A stretch of 64,000 nucleotides of DNA from Paraburkholderia phytofirmans OLGA172. GTDB lineage: Bacteria; Pseudomonadota; Gammaproteobacteria; Burkholderiales; Burkholderiaceae. The DNA is taken from NCBI RefSeq assembly GCF_001634365.1, contig NZ_CP014578.1, positions 4,030,001 through 4,094,000 on the forward strand, given 5' to 3'. A program made the translations under genes and the position numbers. The notes beneath the pieces are model-generated. The model was not told where the DNA came from. It worked only from the letters and a program-made list of their open reading frames with translations, and searched no databases. The number at the start of each line of letters is the position of its first letter. The stretch's first letter is position 1. This document shows, in pieces, positions 36,430-45,314 of this stretch.

Positions 36430-37120
36430 AAATGTCACCATCAATTTAGAACGGTTTGTACCATCTTTTCACGAGCGATAAAAGAGTTCGCTGATGAAAA
36501 ATCCTGTTTTCGATTCGCGTTGCTACGTTCATACAACACTTTGTTCAACAGACTGTGTGCGACGCCTCATGTGAAGCGTGTTGAACGTGTGTCGTCGAGG
36601 TGCTTCGCGAGCTCGAAGAGCAATGTGTCGAAGCGACGTTTCGCTGCTCTATCTATCTGTATTGCGGAGCGTGCTTGCAGTGATTTGCGATTGCTTCCTG
36701 CTGCCTCGCCGACGTGGCGGTTGCCTCGCGGTTGCCTGGTCGTCAGTGTTAGCGAGGTGAAGTGCAATGCAATGTCGGGCGATGCATCGGGCCGGCTGTG
36801 TCGATCGACCATCGGCCGGAGCGTTTGCTGAGCGCTTCATGTCGAGCGCCTCGTCTTTGCTGCCGACTGCTGACTGCTTCATCTACTACTTGCCTGCCGC
36901 TGCACGGCTTCAGTTGCTTGCCATGCTTCGCTGCTTTTCGATGAGCGGCACAAGGTCGATTTCGTTTCCGATTTCGTTACGTTGCGCCGCTCGTCTACTT
37001 CACTTCTGCATCACTTCTATCAGGCTTGCGGATCGCCGCATGCGGGTCTTTACCTACAACCCTCAGCCAGGCAGCGATCCTGCCGCCTGCTTCGTGCTCA
37101 CCTGGCAGTTACCAGGGCTC
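36430..37120. other. Gap of 691 bp between nrdA and nrdB
   Basis: No protein gene with family features is visible on either strand. On the nrdA side, GGATCGC and GCGATCC near 37030-37080 could pair, and CCTGG/CCAGG forms a small hairpin, but no clear terminator. The nrdB side (36430-36540) is relatively AT-rich and likely contains the nrdB promoter; I do not see a convincing -35/-10 pair or an NrdR box there. Confidence 0.6.
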
Positions 37121-40117
37121 TTACTGGCAAGCCTCGCACTCGTCGAAGCCAGGATCACCCGGACGCATCATGCATACCGGACCATCCGCTTCCGGCGCTG
37201 CTTCGACTGCAACTGCCGGCGCTGCCGCCGCTGCCCGGATGCCGCCCGAAGCTGCGCCGCCGCTCATGCCGAAGCCGCCTGCTGCGCCACCCGCAGCGCC
37301 GCCCGACCCTTCGCCGCCACCCGAGCTCACCGCGTTCAACGCGCCGTGCGCCACCGTCGACTTCTCGACGTGCGTCGCCGCCATCGTGCGGAGGTAGTAG
37401 GTCGTCTTCAGACCGCGCACCCATGCGAGCTTGTAGATCTCGTCGAGCTTCTTACCCGACGCGCCGCCCATGTAGATGTTCAGCGACTGCGCCTGGTCAA
37501 TCCACTTCTGACGGCGCGAAGCCGCCTCGACCAGCCACACCGGATCGAGTTCGAACGCGGTCGCGTAGATCGCGCGCAGGTCGGCCGGGATGCGGTCGAT
37601 GCGCGAGAGCGTGCCGTCGAAGTACTTCAGGTCGGCGACCATCACTTCGTCCCACAGACCGCGTTCCTTCAGGTCGCGCACCAGGTAGTCGTTGACCACC
37701 GTGAATTCGCCCGACAGATTCGACTTCACATACAGATTCTGGAACGTCGGTTCGATGCAGGCGGACACGCCGATGATGTTGGAGATCGTCGCCGTCGGCG
37801 CGATCGCCACGCAGTTCGAGTTGCGCATGCCGTAGGTGGCGATGCGCGAGCGCAGTTCGGTCCAGTCCATCGATTCGCTCGAATCGACTTCGACATAGCC
37901 GCCGCGCGCGTCGGCCAGCAGCTTCACCGAGTCTTGCGGGAGGATGCCGCGATCCCACAGCGAACCGCGGTAGCTGGAGTAATGGCCGCGCTCTTGCGCC
38001 AGTTCCGTCGACGCGTAGTAAGCGTAGTAGCAGACCGCTTCCATCGAGGTATCGGCAAACGCGACAGCCTCTTGCGACGCGTACGGCGTGCGCAGCAGGT
38101 GCAGGCAGTCCTGGAAGCCCATGATGCCCATGCCGACCGGACGGTGCTTCAGGTTCGAGTTACGCGCCTTGGCGACCGCGTAGTAGTTGATGTCGATCAC
38201 GTTGTCGAGCATGCGCATCGCGACGCTGATGGTGCGCTTCAGCTTGTCGTGGTCGAGCGCCAGCGTGCCGTCGGCCTGTTCCTTCAGGTGAGCGACGAGG
38301 TTCACGGAGCCCAGGTTGCAGACGGCGATTTCGGCGTCGCTGGTGTTCAGGGTGATTTCCGTGCACAGGTTCGACGAGTGGACGACGCCGACGTGCTGTT
38401 GCGGCGAACGCACATTGCACGGATCCTTGAACGTGATCCACGGGTGGCCGGTTTCGAACAGCATGCCCAGCATCTTGCGCCACAGTTGCGCCGCCGGCAG
38501 CTTCTTGAACAGCTTGATCTCGCCGCGCGCGGCCTTGTCTTCGTAAGCCGTGTAAGCCGTTTCGAATTCGGCGCCGAACTTGTCGTGCAGATCCGGGCAG
38601 GTGGACGGCGAGAACAGCGTCCAGTCGCCGCCTTCGTGCACGCGCTTCATGAACAGGTCGGGAATCCAGTTCGCCGTGTTCATGTCGTGGGTGCGGCGAC
38701 GGTCGTCGCCCGTGTTCTTGCGCAGTTCGAGGAATTCTTCGATGTCCAGGTGCCACGTTTCCAGGTACGCGCAGACCGCGCCCTTGCGCTTGCCGCCCTG
38801 GTTGACCGCGACAGCCGTGTCGTTGACGACCTTCAGGAACGGCACCACGCCTTGCGACTTGCCGTTGGTGCCCTTGATGTGTGAACCGAGCGCACGCACG
38901 CGCGTCCAGTCGTTGCCCAGGCCGCCGGCGAACTTCGACAGCAGTGCGTTTTCCTTCAGTGCTTCGTAGATGCCGTCGAGGTCGTCGTCGACCGTCGTCA
39001 GGTAGCACGACGACAGTTGCGAGCGGCGGGTGCCCGAGTTGAACAGCGTGGGCGTGGACGACATGAAGTCGAAGCTCGACAGCACGTTGTAAAACTCGAT
39101 CGCGCGCGCTTCGCGGTCGATCTCGTTCAGCGACAGACCCATCGCCACACGCATAAAGAATGCCTGCGGCATTTCGATGCGCACGCCGTCGTGATGCAGG
39201 AAGTAGCGGTCGTACAGCGTTTGCAGACCGAGGTAGCCGAATTGCAGGTCGCGGTTATTGTCGAGTGCGGCGCCGAGGCGCTTCAGGTCGAACTGGAGCA
39301 GCTTGTCGTCGAGCAGCTCGGCTTGCACGCCGCGCTTGATGAACTGCGGGAAGTACTCGGCGTAGCGCTCGCCCATTTCCGTTTGCGTGACTTCCTCTTC
39401 GAGGATTTCGCGGCGGATCGTGTGCAGCAGGATGCGTGCGGTGACCTGGCTGTATGCCGGGTCCTTTTCGATCATCGTGCGGGCAGCCAGGATCGCCGAG
39501 TCGTAGACCTGGCTCATCGGCACGCCGTCGTACAGGTTCTTGACCGTTTCCGCGATGATCGGATCGGCGCTCACGGCGTCGCCCAAGTTCGAACAAGCCA
39601 GTTCGATGATGCCGCGCAGCGCAGCCATGTCGAGCGGACGCGTCACGCCGTTGTCGGTGACGTTCAGACCCGGCGTGTTGGCGACGATCTGGTCGTCATG
39701 ACCGCGTGCCTGGGTGCGCTTCTCGCGATACAGCACGTACGCACGCGCGACGTTGTGTTCGCCGCCGCGCATCAGCGCGAGTTCGACCTGATCCTGGATG
39801 TCTTCGATATGGAACGTGCCGCCGTTCGGACGGCTGCGCACGAGTGCGCGCACCACGTTCTGCGTGAGTTGCTCGACCAGTTCGCGCACGCGCGCCGACG
39901 CCGCGCCTTGACCACCGTTGACGGCCAGAAATGCCTTCGTCACGGCGATGGCGATTTTCGACGGTTCGAACGACACCACGCTGCCGTTGCGACGGATCAC
40001 CTTGTAGTCGGCGTAGCTCACTTGCGGCGCGAGCGCTTGTGCGCCTTGTGCCTGGCCGAAGGCCTGGCCAGTCGGTGAGCCCTCATACCGGGTCGTCACG
40101 TTGTCGGTGGTTTGCAT
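37121..40117 (-). CDS. nrdA: Class Ia ribonucleotide reductase large subunit
   Basis: Catalytic subunit reducing ribonucleoside diphosphates. The 998 residues contain an ATP-cone (YKVIRRNGSVVSFEPSKIAIAVTKAF, about 35-125) for allosteric control, the barrel with SGTRRSQLSSCYL near 365 and NLCTEITL near 560 (active-site Cys), and the C-terminal C-x-x-C redox tail FDECEACQ. A Gly/Ala-rich linker of about 60 residues precedes the tail, longer than in E. coli (761 aa in total). I start at the ATG at 40117, preceded by AGGAGC; a TTG two codons earlier is less likely. NrdR and DnaA boxes lie upstream. Confidence 0.96.
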   Translation of the reverse strand: MQTTDNVTTRYEGSPTGQAFGQAQGAQALAPQVSYADYKVIRRNGSVVSFEPSKIAIAVTKAFLAVNGGQGAASARVRELVEQLTQNVVRALVRSRPNGGTFHIEDIQDQVELALMRGGEHNVARAYVLYREKRTQARGHDDQIVANTPGLNVTDNGVTRPLDMAALRGIIELACSNLGDAVSADPIIAETVKNLYDGVPMSQVYDSAILAARTMIEKDPAYSQVTARILLHTIRREILEEEVTQTEMGERYAEYFPQFIKRGVQAELLDDKLLQFDLKRLGAALDNNRDLQFGYLGLQTLYDRYFLHHDGVRIEMPQAFFMRVAMGLSLNEIDREARAIEFYNVLSSFDFMSSTPTLFNSGTRRSQLSSCYLTTVDDDLDGIYEALKENALLSKFAGGLGNDWTRVRALGSHIKGTNGKSQGVVPFLKVVNDTAVAVNQGGKRKGAVCAYLETWHLDIEEFLELRKNTGDDRRRTHDMNTANWIPDLFMKRVHEGGDWTLFSPSTCPDLHDKFGAEFETAYTAYEDKAARGEIKLFKKLPAAQLWRKMLGMLFETGHPWITFKDPCNVRSPQQHVGVVHSSNLCTEITLNTSDAEIAVCNLGSVNLVAHLKEQADGTLALDHDKLKRTISVAMRMLDNVIDINYYAVAKARNSNLKHRPVGMGIMGFQDCLHLLRTPYASQEAVAFADTSMEAVCYYAYYASTELAQERGHYSSYRGSLWDRGILPQDSVKLLADARGGYVEVDSSESMDWTELRSRIATYGMRNSNCVAIAPTATISNIIGVSACIEPTFQNLYVKSNLSGEFTVVNDYLVRDLKERGLWDEVMVADLKYFDGTLSRIDRIPADLRAIYATAFELDPVWLVEAASRRQKWIDQAQSLNIYMGGASGKKLDEIYKLAWVRGLKTTYYLRTMAATHVEKSTVAHGALNAVSSGGGEGSGGAAGGAAGGFGMSGGAASGGIRAAAAAPAVAVEAAPEADGPVCMMRPGDPGFDECEACQ

Positions 40118-40449
40118 GTGCAAAGCTCCTGGTCTTGGAAATGTTGCGGAGAAAGCCGCGGATTAAAACGAACGCTGCGCCGCCGCGTGCGCAAGCGATG
40201 GGGTGCAGGAAAAAGGCCGGCTGAGCCGGGTGGCGGGATACGACAGCGATGAAGTCTGGTTCGAATTGATAACGGTCTTCATCATGTATGTCGCGATCAC
40301 TAGCCGAGCCCCTTTCCTGAATGCTTCTGGATGCTGCCGGTGGTCTCTCCGGCCGCGCCACAGGAATTTTTTTCGTTGCCTGGAATGCTTGCGGCGCCAT
40401 GCTCGGAGAGCGGGGCGCCGCTGACTTATGCACCCAGTTGTGCACTCAG

Positions 40450-40470
40450 TTATTCACATGGTTATGCACA
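40450..40470. promoter_or_regulatory. Two DnaA boxes
   Basis: TTATTCACA at 40450-40458 and TTATGCACA at 40462-40470 both fit TTATNCACA on the plus strand, 12 bases apart. A weaker TTATGCACC lies at 40426-40434. They fall just downstream of the predicted nrdA start site. DnaA control of nrdAB is known in E. coli; here it is inferred. Confidence 0.6.
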
Positions 40471-40476
40471 GCACAC

Positions 40477-40521
40477 CACAAGATATAGTGCGAAACTGAA
40501 TTTGTGGCACCAAGTATAGTG
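40477..40521. promoter_or_regulatory. Tandem NrdR boxes
   Basis: CACAAGATATAGTG (40477-40490) and CACCAAGTATAGTG (40508-40521) share the NrdR box pattern and are exactly 31 bases apart, the usual three-turn spacing. The second overlaps the -10 of the predicted promoter, as expected for an ATP/dATP-sensing repressor of ribonucleotide reductase. Confidence 0.75.
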
Positions 40522-40540
40522 GAGATTCGAGACAGGTCAA
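40513..40540 (-). promoter_or_regulatory. Predicted nrdA sigma70 promoter
   Basis: On the minus strand TTGACC (40540-40535) and TATACT (40518-40513) are 16 bases apart. Transcription would start near 40505, between the two NrdR boxes, giving a 390-base leader. Confidence 0.6.
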
Positions 40541-40658
40541 ATCGATTTATTTGCTTTCGAAGTCTTGACTTTTGCATCGCGCGGCCGGAAGCGGACTCCC
40601 CGGAGAACAAGGCAGCGCCTTGTTCTCCTCGCATCACGCGAAGTCGCGCGAAGGGTCG

Positions 40659-41255
40659 TTACGGCGTTTTGGAAAACTTGAGATAGGGGAAGTACTGATC
40701 GGCTAACGCGGTGTCGCGCTGCAGACGCCGCCACTCGAAATGAGGCCCTGGATCGGTCTTGCGGCCGGGGGCAATGTCCGAGTGGCCGGCGAGCGCCTCT
40801 ACCGGATAGCGAGCCTTGAGCGCCGTCACAAGTGCGCCGAGCGTGCGGTATTGCGCCGCTTCGAAAGCAGTCGTGTCACTGCCCTCCAATTCGATGCCGA
40901 TCGAGAAATCATTGCAGCGCTCGCGGCCGAAAAAACTCGACGTGCCGGCGTGCCACGCGCGCTCGTTGCAGGACACGAATTGCTCGAGCGCGCCGTCGCG
41001 ATGGATCACGAAGTGCGCCGACACCCGCACGCCGCGCAGATGCGTGTCGTAGTACGGGTGGGCGTCGCAGTCGAGCGTGTTCTGGAACAGTTCGGCGATT
41101 GCGGTGCCGCCGAATTCGTTCGGCGGCAGGCTGATGTTGTGCACGACGATCAACGTCGGCACGGCCGCTTCGGGCCGCGCTTCGAAATTCGGCGATGGCA
41201 GTTTGCGTGCGGCGCTGACCCAACCGTCGGCATCGACGGTGAACGCGACGCTCAT
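40659..41255 (-). CDS. ampD: N-acetylmuramoyl-L-alanine amidase AmpD
   Basis: Cytoplasmic zinc amidase that strips the peptide from 1,6-anhydro-muropeptides in cell-wall recycling and thereby lowers AmpC beta-lactamase induction. The 198 residues carry the amidase_2 fold: LIVVHNISLPPNEFGG (first zinc His), SAHFVIHRDGALEQFV, GIELEGSD near 118 and GHSDIAPGRKTDPGPHFEW near 160 (second His and Asp ligand). The ATG at 41255 overlaps the stop of the upstream PP0621-type gene (ATGA). It works in the same recycling pathway as mpl. Confidence 0.95.
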   Translation of the reverse strand: MSVAFTVDADGWVSAARKLPSPNFEARPEAAVPTLIVVHNISLPPNEFGGTAIAELFQNTLDCDAHPYYDTHLRGVRVSAHFVIHRDGALEQFVSCNERAWHAGTSSFFGRERCNDFSIGIELEGSDTTAFEAAQYRTLGALVTALKARYPVEALAGHSDIAPGRKTDPGPHFEWRRLQRDTALADQYFPYLKFSKTP

Positions 41256-41593
41256 CGAGCGTCGCGGCCCGTGGGTCGCGCGCCGTGACGCTGCGCGTGC
41301 GCGGCGCTGCAGAACGGCTGCCCCGCCACCACCACGGAGTCGCTCTTCGGCGCGTGTACGCCGCATTCGGCGCAACGGATCATCGGCTCGGCAAGCTGCG
41401 GCTGCGCTTGCGGCGCGTTGGGCCCACGCGCGCCGCCATTCGGACCGCTCTGGCCTCTTGCACCGCCGGCGCCCGCGGCGCCATTCGCACCGGCGCCCGT
41501 GCGTTGCGACGCTTGCGCGTCATGACGACGCAGCGCCTTGACCAGCCATTGGCCGACGATGAACAACAGGATCAGCAGGAAAATTTGTCGCAT
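41252..41593 (-). CDS. PP0621-family small protein
   Basis: A 113-residue protein with a hydrophobic N-terminus (MRQIFLLILLFIVGQWLVKAL, a membrane anchor), a Gly/Ala/Asn-rich linker, and a C-terminal cysteine cluster MIRCAECGVHAPKSDSVVV...FCSAAHAQRH that probably binds one zinc. This matches the PP0621 family found next to ampD or ypjD in beta- and gammaproteobacteria. Function unknown; membrane localisation is predicted only. Confidence 0.85.
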   Translation of the reverse strand: MRQIFLLILLFIVGQWLVKALRRHDAQASQRTGAGANGAAGAGGARGQSGPNGGARGPNAPQAQPQLAEPMIRCAECGVHAPKSDSVVVAGQPFCSAAHAQRHGARPTGRDAR

Positions 41594-41603
41594 GGCAGAA
41601 CAC

Positions 41604-42530
41604 TCACACTACAGCACGGTGCAACAGCACCTCGAATACGAAACGGCTGCCGACGTACGCCAGCAGCAGCGCGACGAACGACGCCAGCACCCAGCGCAAT
41701 GCCGCACGGCCGCGCCAGCCGGAAACCTTGCGCGCGGTCAGCAGCGCGCCGAACATCACCCAGGAAAGAATCGCGAAGACAGTCTTGTGATCGAGCCGCA
41801 AAGCGCGGTCGACCAGTTGCTCGCTGAACAGGATGCCCGAGAGCAGCGTCAACGTGAGCAGCACGAAGCCGGCGCCGATCAGACGGAACAGCAGCTTTTC
41901 CAACGTCAGCAGCGGCGGCAGTGTGTCGAGCCAGCTCGACAGCCAGCCGTTGCCCGCCGCAGCCACATTCCGTTGCGACACGCCGCCGCGCATCGCGTGC
42001 AGACGCCGCTCGACCAGCAGCATCAGAATGGCGTGCAGCGCCGCGATCGCGAACAAACCGTACGCGATATTGGCGATCAGGAAGTGCAGCTTGAACATTG
42101 GCGCGGCCGAATACGGCAGCACGCGCACGCCATTGAACGCCAGCGGCAATAAGGAAGCGACGCAGGCGAGCGGCAACACCAGCAGGCGCAGGCCGTCGAG
42201 CGGAAAGAAAAAGCTCTCGATCCAGTAGATGCCGGCGCCGAGCCAGAACATCGCCGACAGCGCGAACGCGAAACCGAACACCATCGCGTTTTGAGGAAAG
42301 ATGGTGGTATGCAGCAGCACGCCGTGGGCGAGCAGCGCGACAAACAGCAGCGCGCGGCCCGAGGTGCTCATGCCCGAGGCGGCTAACGAGGCCGGCATGC
42401 GCGTGGCGACGGGCACCGGCGGCACGCTCTCGAGCATGGGGCGCAAGGCGGCGTGCCGGTGCGAGCGCCAGCCGGCCACGGCGAGACCGCCGTAGAGGAG
42501 TGCAGTGAGGGCATACAGTACAATATCCAT
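41604..42530 (-). CDS. CcsA/YpjD-type inner-membrane cytochrome c assembly protein
   Basis: A 308-residue polytopic membrane protein with about eight hydrophobic segments (from MDIVLYALTALLYGGLAVAGW to the last around residue 285). It belongs to the CcmC/CcsA haem-handling group and resembles E. coli YpjD, which sits divergent from ffh exactly as here. It lacks an obvious WWD motif on reading, so a direct haem role is uncertain. It is followed by the PP0621-type gene and ampD on the same strand. Confidence 0.88.
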   Translation of the reverse strand: MDIVLYALTALLYGGLAVAGWRSHRHAALRPMLESVPPVPVATRMPASLAASGMSTSGRALLFVALLAHGVLLHTTIFPQNAMVFGFAFALSAMFWLGAGIYWIESFFFPLDGLRLLVLPLACVASLLPLAFNGVRVLPYSAAPMFKLHFLIANIAYGLFAIAALHAILMLLVERRLHAMRGGVSQRNVAAAGNGWLSSWLDTLPPLLTLEKLLFRLIGAGFVLLTLTLLSGILFSEQLVDRALRLDHKTVFAILSWVMFGALLTARKVSGWRGRAALRWVLASFVALLLAYVGSRFVFEVLLHRAVV

Positions 42531-42611
42531 ATTCGAAGTTTACACTAGGCCCTTGCTCCGCGACGTCTCCTGCATCGCGCCCCGCTCCGGCCGCACTGTT
42601 CATCGCTCCCC

Positions 42612-43979
42612 ATGCTCGACAATCTGACTCAACGGATGGCGCGCGTCGTCAAGACGCTGCGCGGCGAAGCCCGGCTCACCGAGGCGAACACCCAGGAAAT
42701 GCTGCGCGAAGTGCGCCTCGCGCTGCTCGAGGCGGACGTGGCGCTGCCCGTCGTGCGCGAGTTCATCGCCAAGGTGAAGGAAAAGGCGCTCGGCGAGGAG
42801 GTGATCAGCAGCCTGTCGCCGGGCCAGGCGCTGGTCGGCGTGGTGCAGCGCGAGCTCACCGCGATCATCGGCGGCGACTATGAAGGCAAGGCGGTCGAAC
42901 TGAATCTCGCCGTCACGCCGCCGGCCGTCATCCTGATGGCGGGTCTGCAAGGCGCCGGTAAGACCACGACGGTCGGCAAGCTCGCCAAGCTCCTGCGCGA
43001 AAAGTACAAGAAGAAGGTCCTGACCGTCTCGTGCGACGTTTACCGCCCGGCTGCTATCGCGCAGTTGAAGATGGTGACGGAACAGGTCGGTGCGGATTTC
43101 TTCCCCTCGGAACCGGATCAGAAGCCGGTAGATATCGCGCTCGCCGCGGTGGATTGGGCCAAGCGCCACTACCACGACGTGCTGCTGGTCGACACGGCCG
43201 GCCGCCTGGGTATCGACGAAGCCATGATGGCCGAAATCGCCGCGCTGCACAGCACGCTGAAACCGGCGGAAACGCTGTTCGTGGTCGACGCGATGCTCGG
43301 CCAGGATGCGGTCAACACCGCGAAGGCCTTTAGCGACGCATTGCCGCTCACCGGCGTGGTCCTCACCAAGCTCGACGGTGACTCGCGCGGTGGCGCGGCG
43401 CTTTCCGTGCGTCACGTGACCGGCAAGCCGATCAAGTTCGTCGGCGTCGCCGAAAAGCTCGACGGCCTCGAAATTTTCTATCCGGATCGCATGGCGAACC
43501 GGATTCTCGGCATGGGCGACATTCTCGCCCTCGTCGAAGAAGCGCAACGCGGCGTGGATGTCCAGGCCGCGCAAAAACTCGCCGACAAGGTCAAGAAAGG
43601 CGGCGACTTCGACCTCAACGATTTCCGCGCGCAGCTTACGCAGATGAAGAGCATGGGCGGCCTGTCGTCGCTGATGGACAAGCTGCCCGCGCAGTTCCAG
43701 CAGGCCGCCGCCGGCGCCAATATGGGCATGGCCGAATCGCAGATGCGCCGCATGGAAGGCATCATCAATTCGATGACGCCGCTGGAGCGCGCGAAGCCCG
43801 AGCTGATCAAGGCCACCCGCAAGCGTCGCATCGCCGCCGGCGCGGGCGTGCAGGTGCAGGAAGTCAACCGCATGTTGAATCAGTACGACCAGATGCGCAC
43901 GATGATGAAGAAGCTGAAGGGGGGCAACCTGCAGAAGATGATGCGCGGCATGAAGGGCATGATGCCCGGCATGCGCTAA
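42612..43979 (+). CDS. ffh: Signal recognition particle protein
   Basis: SRP54 GTPase that binds signal sequences of membrane proteins with 4.5S RNA. The 455 residues have the N domain (MLDNLTQRMARVVKTLRGEARLTE), the G domain with GLQGAGKTTTVGKLA near 105, DTAGRLGIDEAMM near 193 and TKLDGDSRGGAALS near 250, and the methionine-rich M domain (about 300-455, with MRRMEGIINSMTPLERAKPELI and a Met/Gly/Lys-rich tail). Divergent from the ypjD-like gene across an 81-bp gap. Confidence 0.97.
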   Translation: MLDNLTQRMARVVKTLRGEARLTEANTQEMLREVRLALLEADVALPVVREFIAKVKEKALGEEVISSLSPGQALVGVVQRELTAIIGGDYEGKAVELNLAVTPPAVILMAGLQGAGKTTTVGKLAKLLREKYKKKVLTVSCDVYRPAAIAQLKMVTEQVGADFFPSEPDQKPVDIALAAVDWAKRHYHDVLLVDTAGRLGIDEAMMAEIAALHSTLKPAETLFVVDAMLGQDAVNTAKAFSDALPLTGVVLTKLDGDSRGGAALSVRHVTGKPIKFVGVAEKLDGLEIFYPDRMANRILGMGDILALVEEAQRGVDVQAAQKLADKVKKGGDFDLNDFRAQLTQMKSMGGLSSLMDKLPAQFQQAAAGANMGMAESQMRRMEGIINSMTPLERAKPELIKATRKRRIAAGAGVQVQEVNRMLNQYDQMRTMMKKLKGGNLQKMMRGMKGMMPGMR

Positions 43980-44121
43980 GCTTTAGCAAGACGGCGGTGC
44001 GCGTGCTTCCGTGCATGAACAACGGCACGCGCGCTGACTCCGGATTTGTGCGGGTTTATTCTGTACCGCGCACCGTCGTTCTCTCCCACACTATGTATAC
44101 AGTTACCGCCCGTCAGACGTC

Positions 44122-44673
44122 ATGAACCGCGAAGAAGCTCTCCACATTTTTAGCCACTCCGAAGAAATCGTTTCGGCCGACGACGTCAACGCGTCGATCA
44201 GCGGCATGGCTGCCGCCATCCGCAACGAGATGAGCGAGGACTTCCCGCTCGTGCTGTCGGTGATGGGCGGCGCGGCGGTGTTCACCGGCATGCTGCTGCC
44301 GCACCTCGATTTCCCGCTCGAGTTCGACTACATCCACCTGACCCGCTATCGCAACACCACCAAGGGCGGCAATGAGATGCAGTGGCGCGTGGCGCCGGCT
44401 GAGTCGGTGAAGGATCGCGTCGTGCTGGTGCTCGACGACATCCTCGACGAAGGCGAGACGATGGCCGCGATCCGCGACCGCATCCTCGCAATGGGCGCGA
44501 AGCGTTTCCTGAGCGCGGTGCTGTGCGAAAAGATCATTCCGAAGGCGAAGCCGCTGCGCCCGGATTACTGTGGTTTCGAAGTGCCGGACCGCTATGTGTT
44601 CGGTTGCGGGATGGACGCCAAGGGCTACTGGCGCAACCTGCCGACTATTCGGGCGTTGACCGAAGGGGCTTGA
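44122..44673 (+). CDS. hpt: Hypoxanthine-guanine phosphoribosyltransferase
   Basis: Purine salvage: converts hypoxanthine or guanine with PRPP to IMP or GMP. The 183 residues have the type I PRTase fold: SVMGGAAVFTGMLLPHLDFPLEFDYIH near 55 and the PRPP loop VLVLDDILDEGETMAAI near 103; the C-terminal KPLRPDYCGFEVPDRYVFGCGMD carries the base-recognition residues. It may be HprT or an Hgprt-like variant; the length fits. It is 142 bases after ffh and convergent with marC. Confidence 0.9.
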   Translation: MNREEALHIFSHSEEIVSADDVNASISGMAAAIRNEMSEDFPLVLSVMGGAAVFTGMLLPHLDFPLEFDYIHLTRYRNTTKGGNEMQWRVAPAESVKDRVVLVLDDILDEGETMAAIRDRILAMGAKRFLSAVLCEKIIPKAKPLRPDYCGFEVPDRYVFGCGMDAKGYWRNLPTIRALTEGA

Positions 44674-44702
44674 GGGTGGTTTGGAGCCGCGCCGGATATC
44701 AC

Positions 44703-45302
44703 TCAAAGTTGATGCACAAAAGAGCGGATCCCGCCGAGCATCATCTCGACCGAGATCGCCACCAGCACCAACCCCATCAGCCGTTCGAAAGCCATCATCG
44801 CGCGCTCGCCTAGCCACGCCTGAATCCGCTCAGAGAGCATCAGCACGATCGCGCAGACGATCATCGTGACGGTCAGTGCACCGATCCACTCGAACATCTT
44901 GCCCGGCGCCTGCGACGTCAGCAGCATCACCGTTGCGAGCGCCGACGGGCCCGCCAGCGCCGGAATGGCGAGCGGCACGATGAGCGGCTCGCCCCCACGC
45001 GTGTCGCCGCCAAACGCACCGTCCGGATGCGGAAACACCATCCTGAGCGCAATCAGAAACAGCACGATTCCACCGCCGATGCGCAATGACTGGTCGGTCA
45101 GACTCATCATGCGCAGGAAGCTGTCACCGACCACCATGAACACCAGCAGGATCGCGAAGGCGATCGCCACCTCACGAAGGATGACGATCGTGCGCCGCTT
45201 CGGCGCCACCCCGCGCAGACAACTGATGAAGAGCGGAATATTGCCGAGCGGATCGGTGATCAGAATCAGCAGGACGGTCGCAGATACGAAGGTGTACTCC
45301 AC
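44703..45302 (-). CDS. MarC-family inner-membrane protein
   Basis: A 199-residue membrane protein with six hydrophobic segments. The start (TFVSATVLLILITDPLGNIPLFISCLRGV) is the MarC/UPF0056 signature, and LIVPLAIPALAGPSALATVMLL near 108 is the conserved central helix. Despite the name, MarC has no proven role in multidrug resistance; transport substrates are not known. It is 12 bases after proS on the same strand, so co-transcribed. Confidence 0.9.
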   Translation of the reverse strand: MEYTFVSATVLLILITDPLGNIPLFISCLRGVAPKRRTIVILREVAIAFAILLVFMVVGDSFLRMMSLTDQSLRIGGGIVLFLIALRMVFPHPDGAFGGDTRGGEPLIVPLAIPALAGPSALATVMLLTSQAPGKMFEWIGALTVTMIVCAIVLMLSERIQAWLGERAMMAFERLMGLVLVAISVEMMLGGIRSFVHQL

Positions 45303-45314
45303 CGTCCGCTCCGC

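Larger units (their letters stand above)
40118..40658. other. nrdA leader and control region, 541 bp
   Basis: Upstream of nrdA and downstream of ampD. It contains the predicted nrdA promoter, two NrdR boxes and two perfect DnaA boxes (separate entries), and a leader of about 390 bases between the predicted transcription start and the nrdA ATG in which I see no gene. Confidence 0.7.

Noticed and set aside
36767..38884. Plus-strand frame of 705 codons opposite nrdA and the nrdA-nrdB gap
   Set aside because: Composition of an antisense shadow; the nrdA reading is unambiguous.
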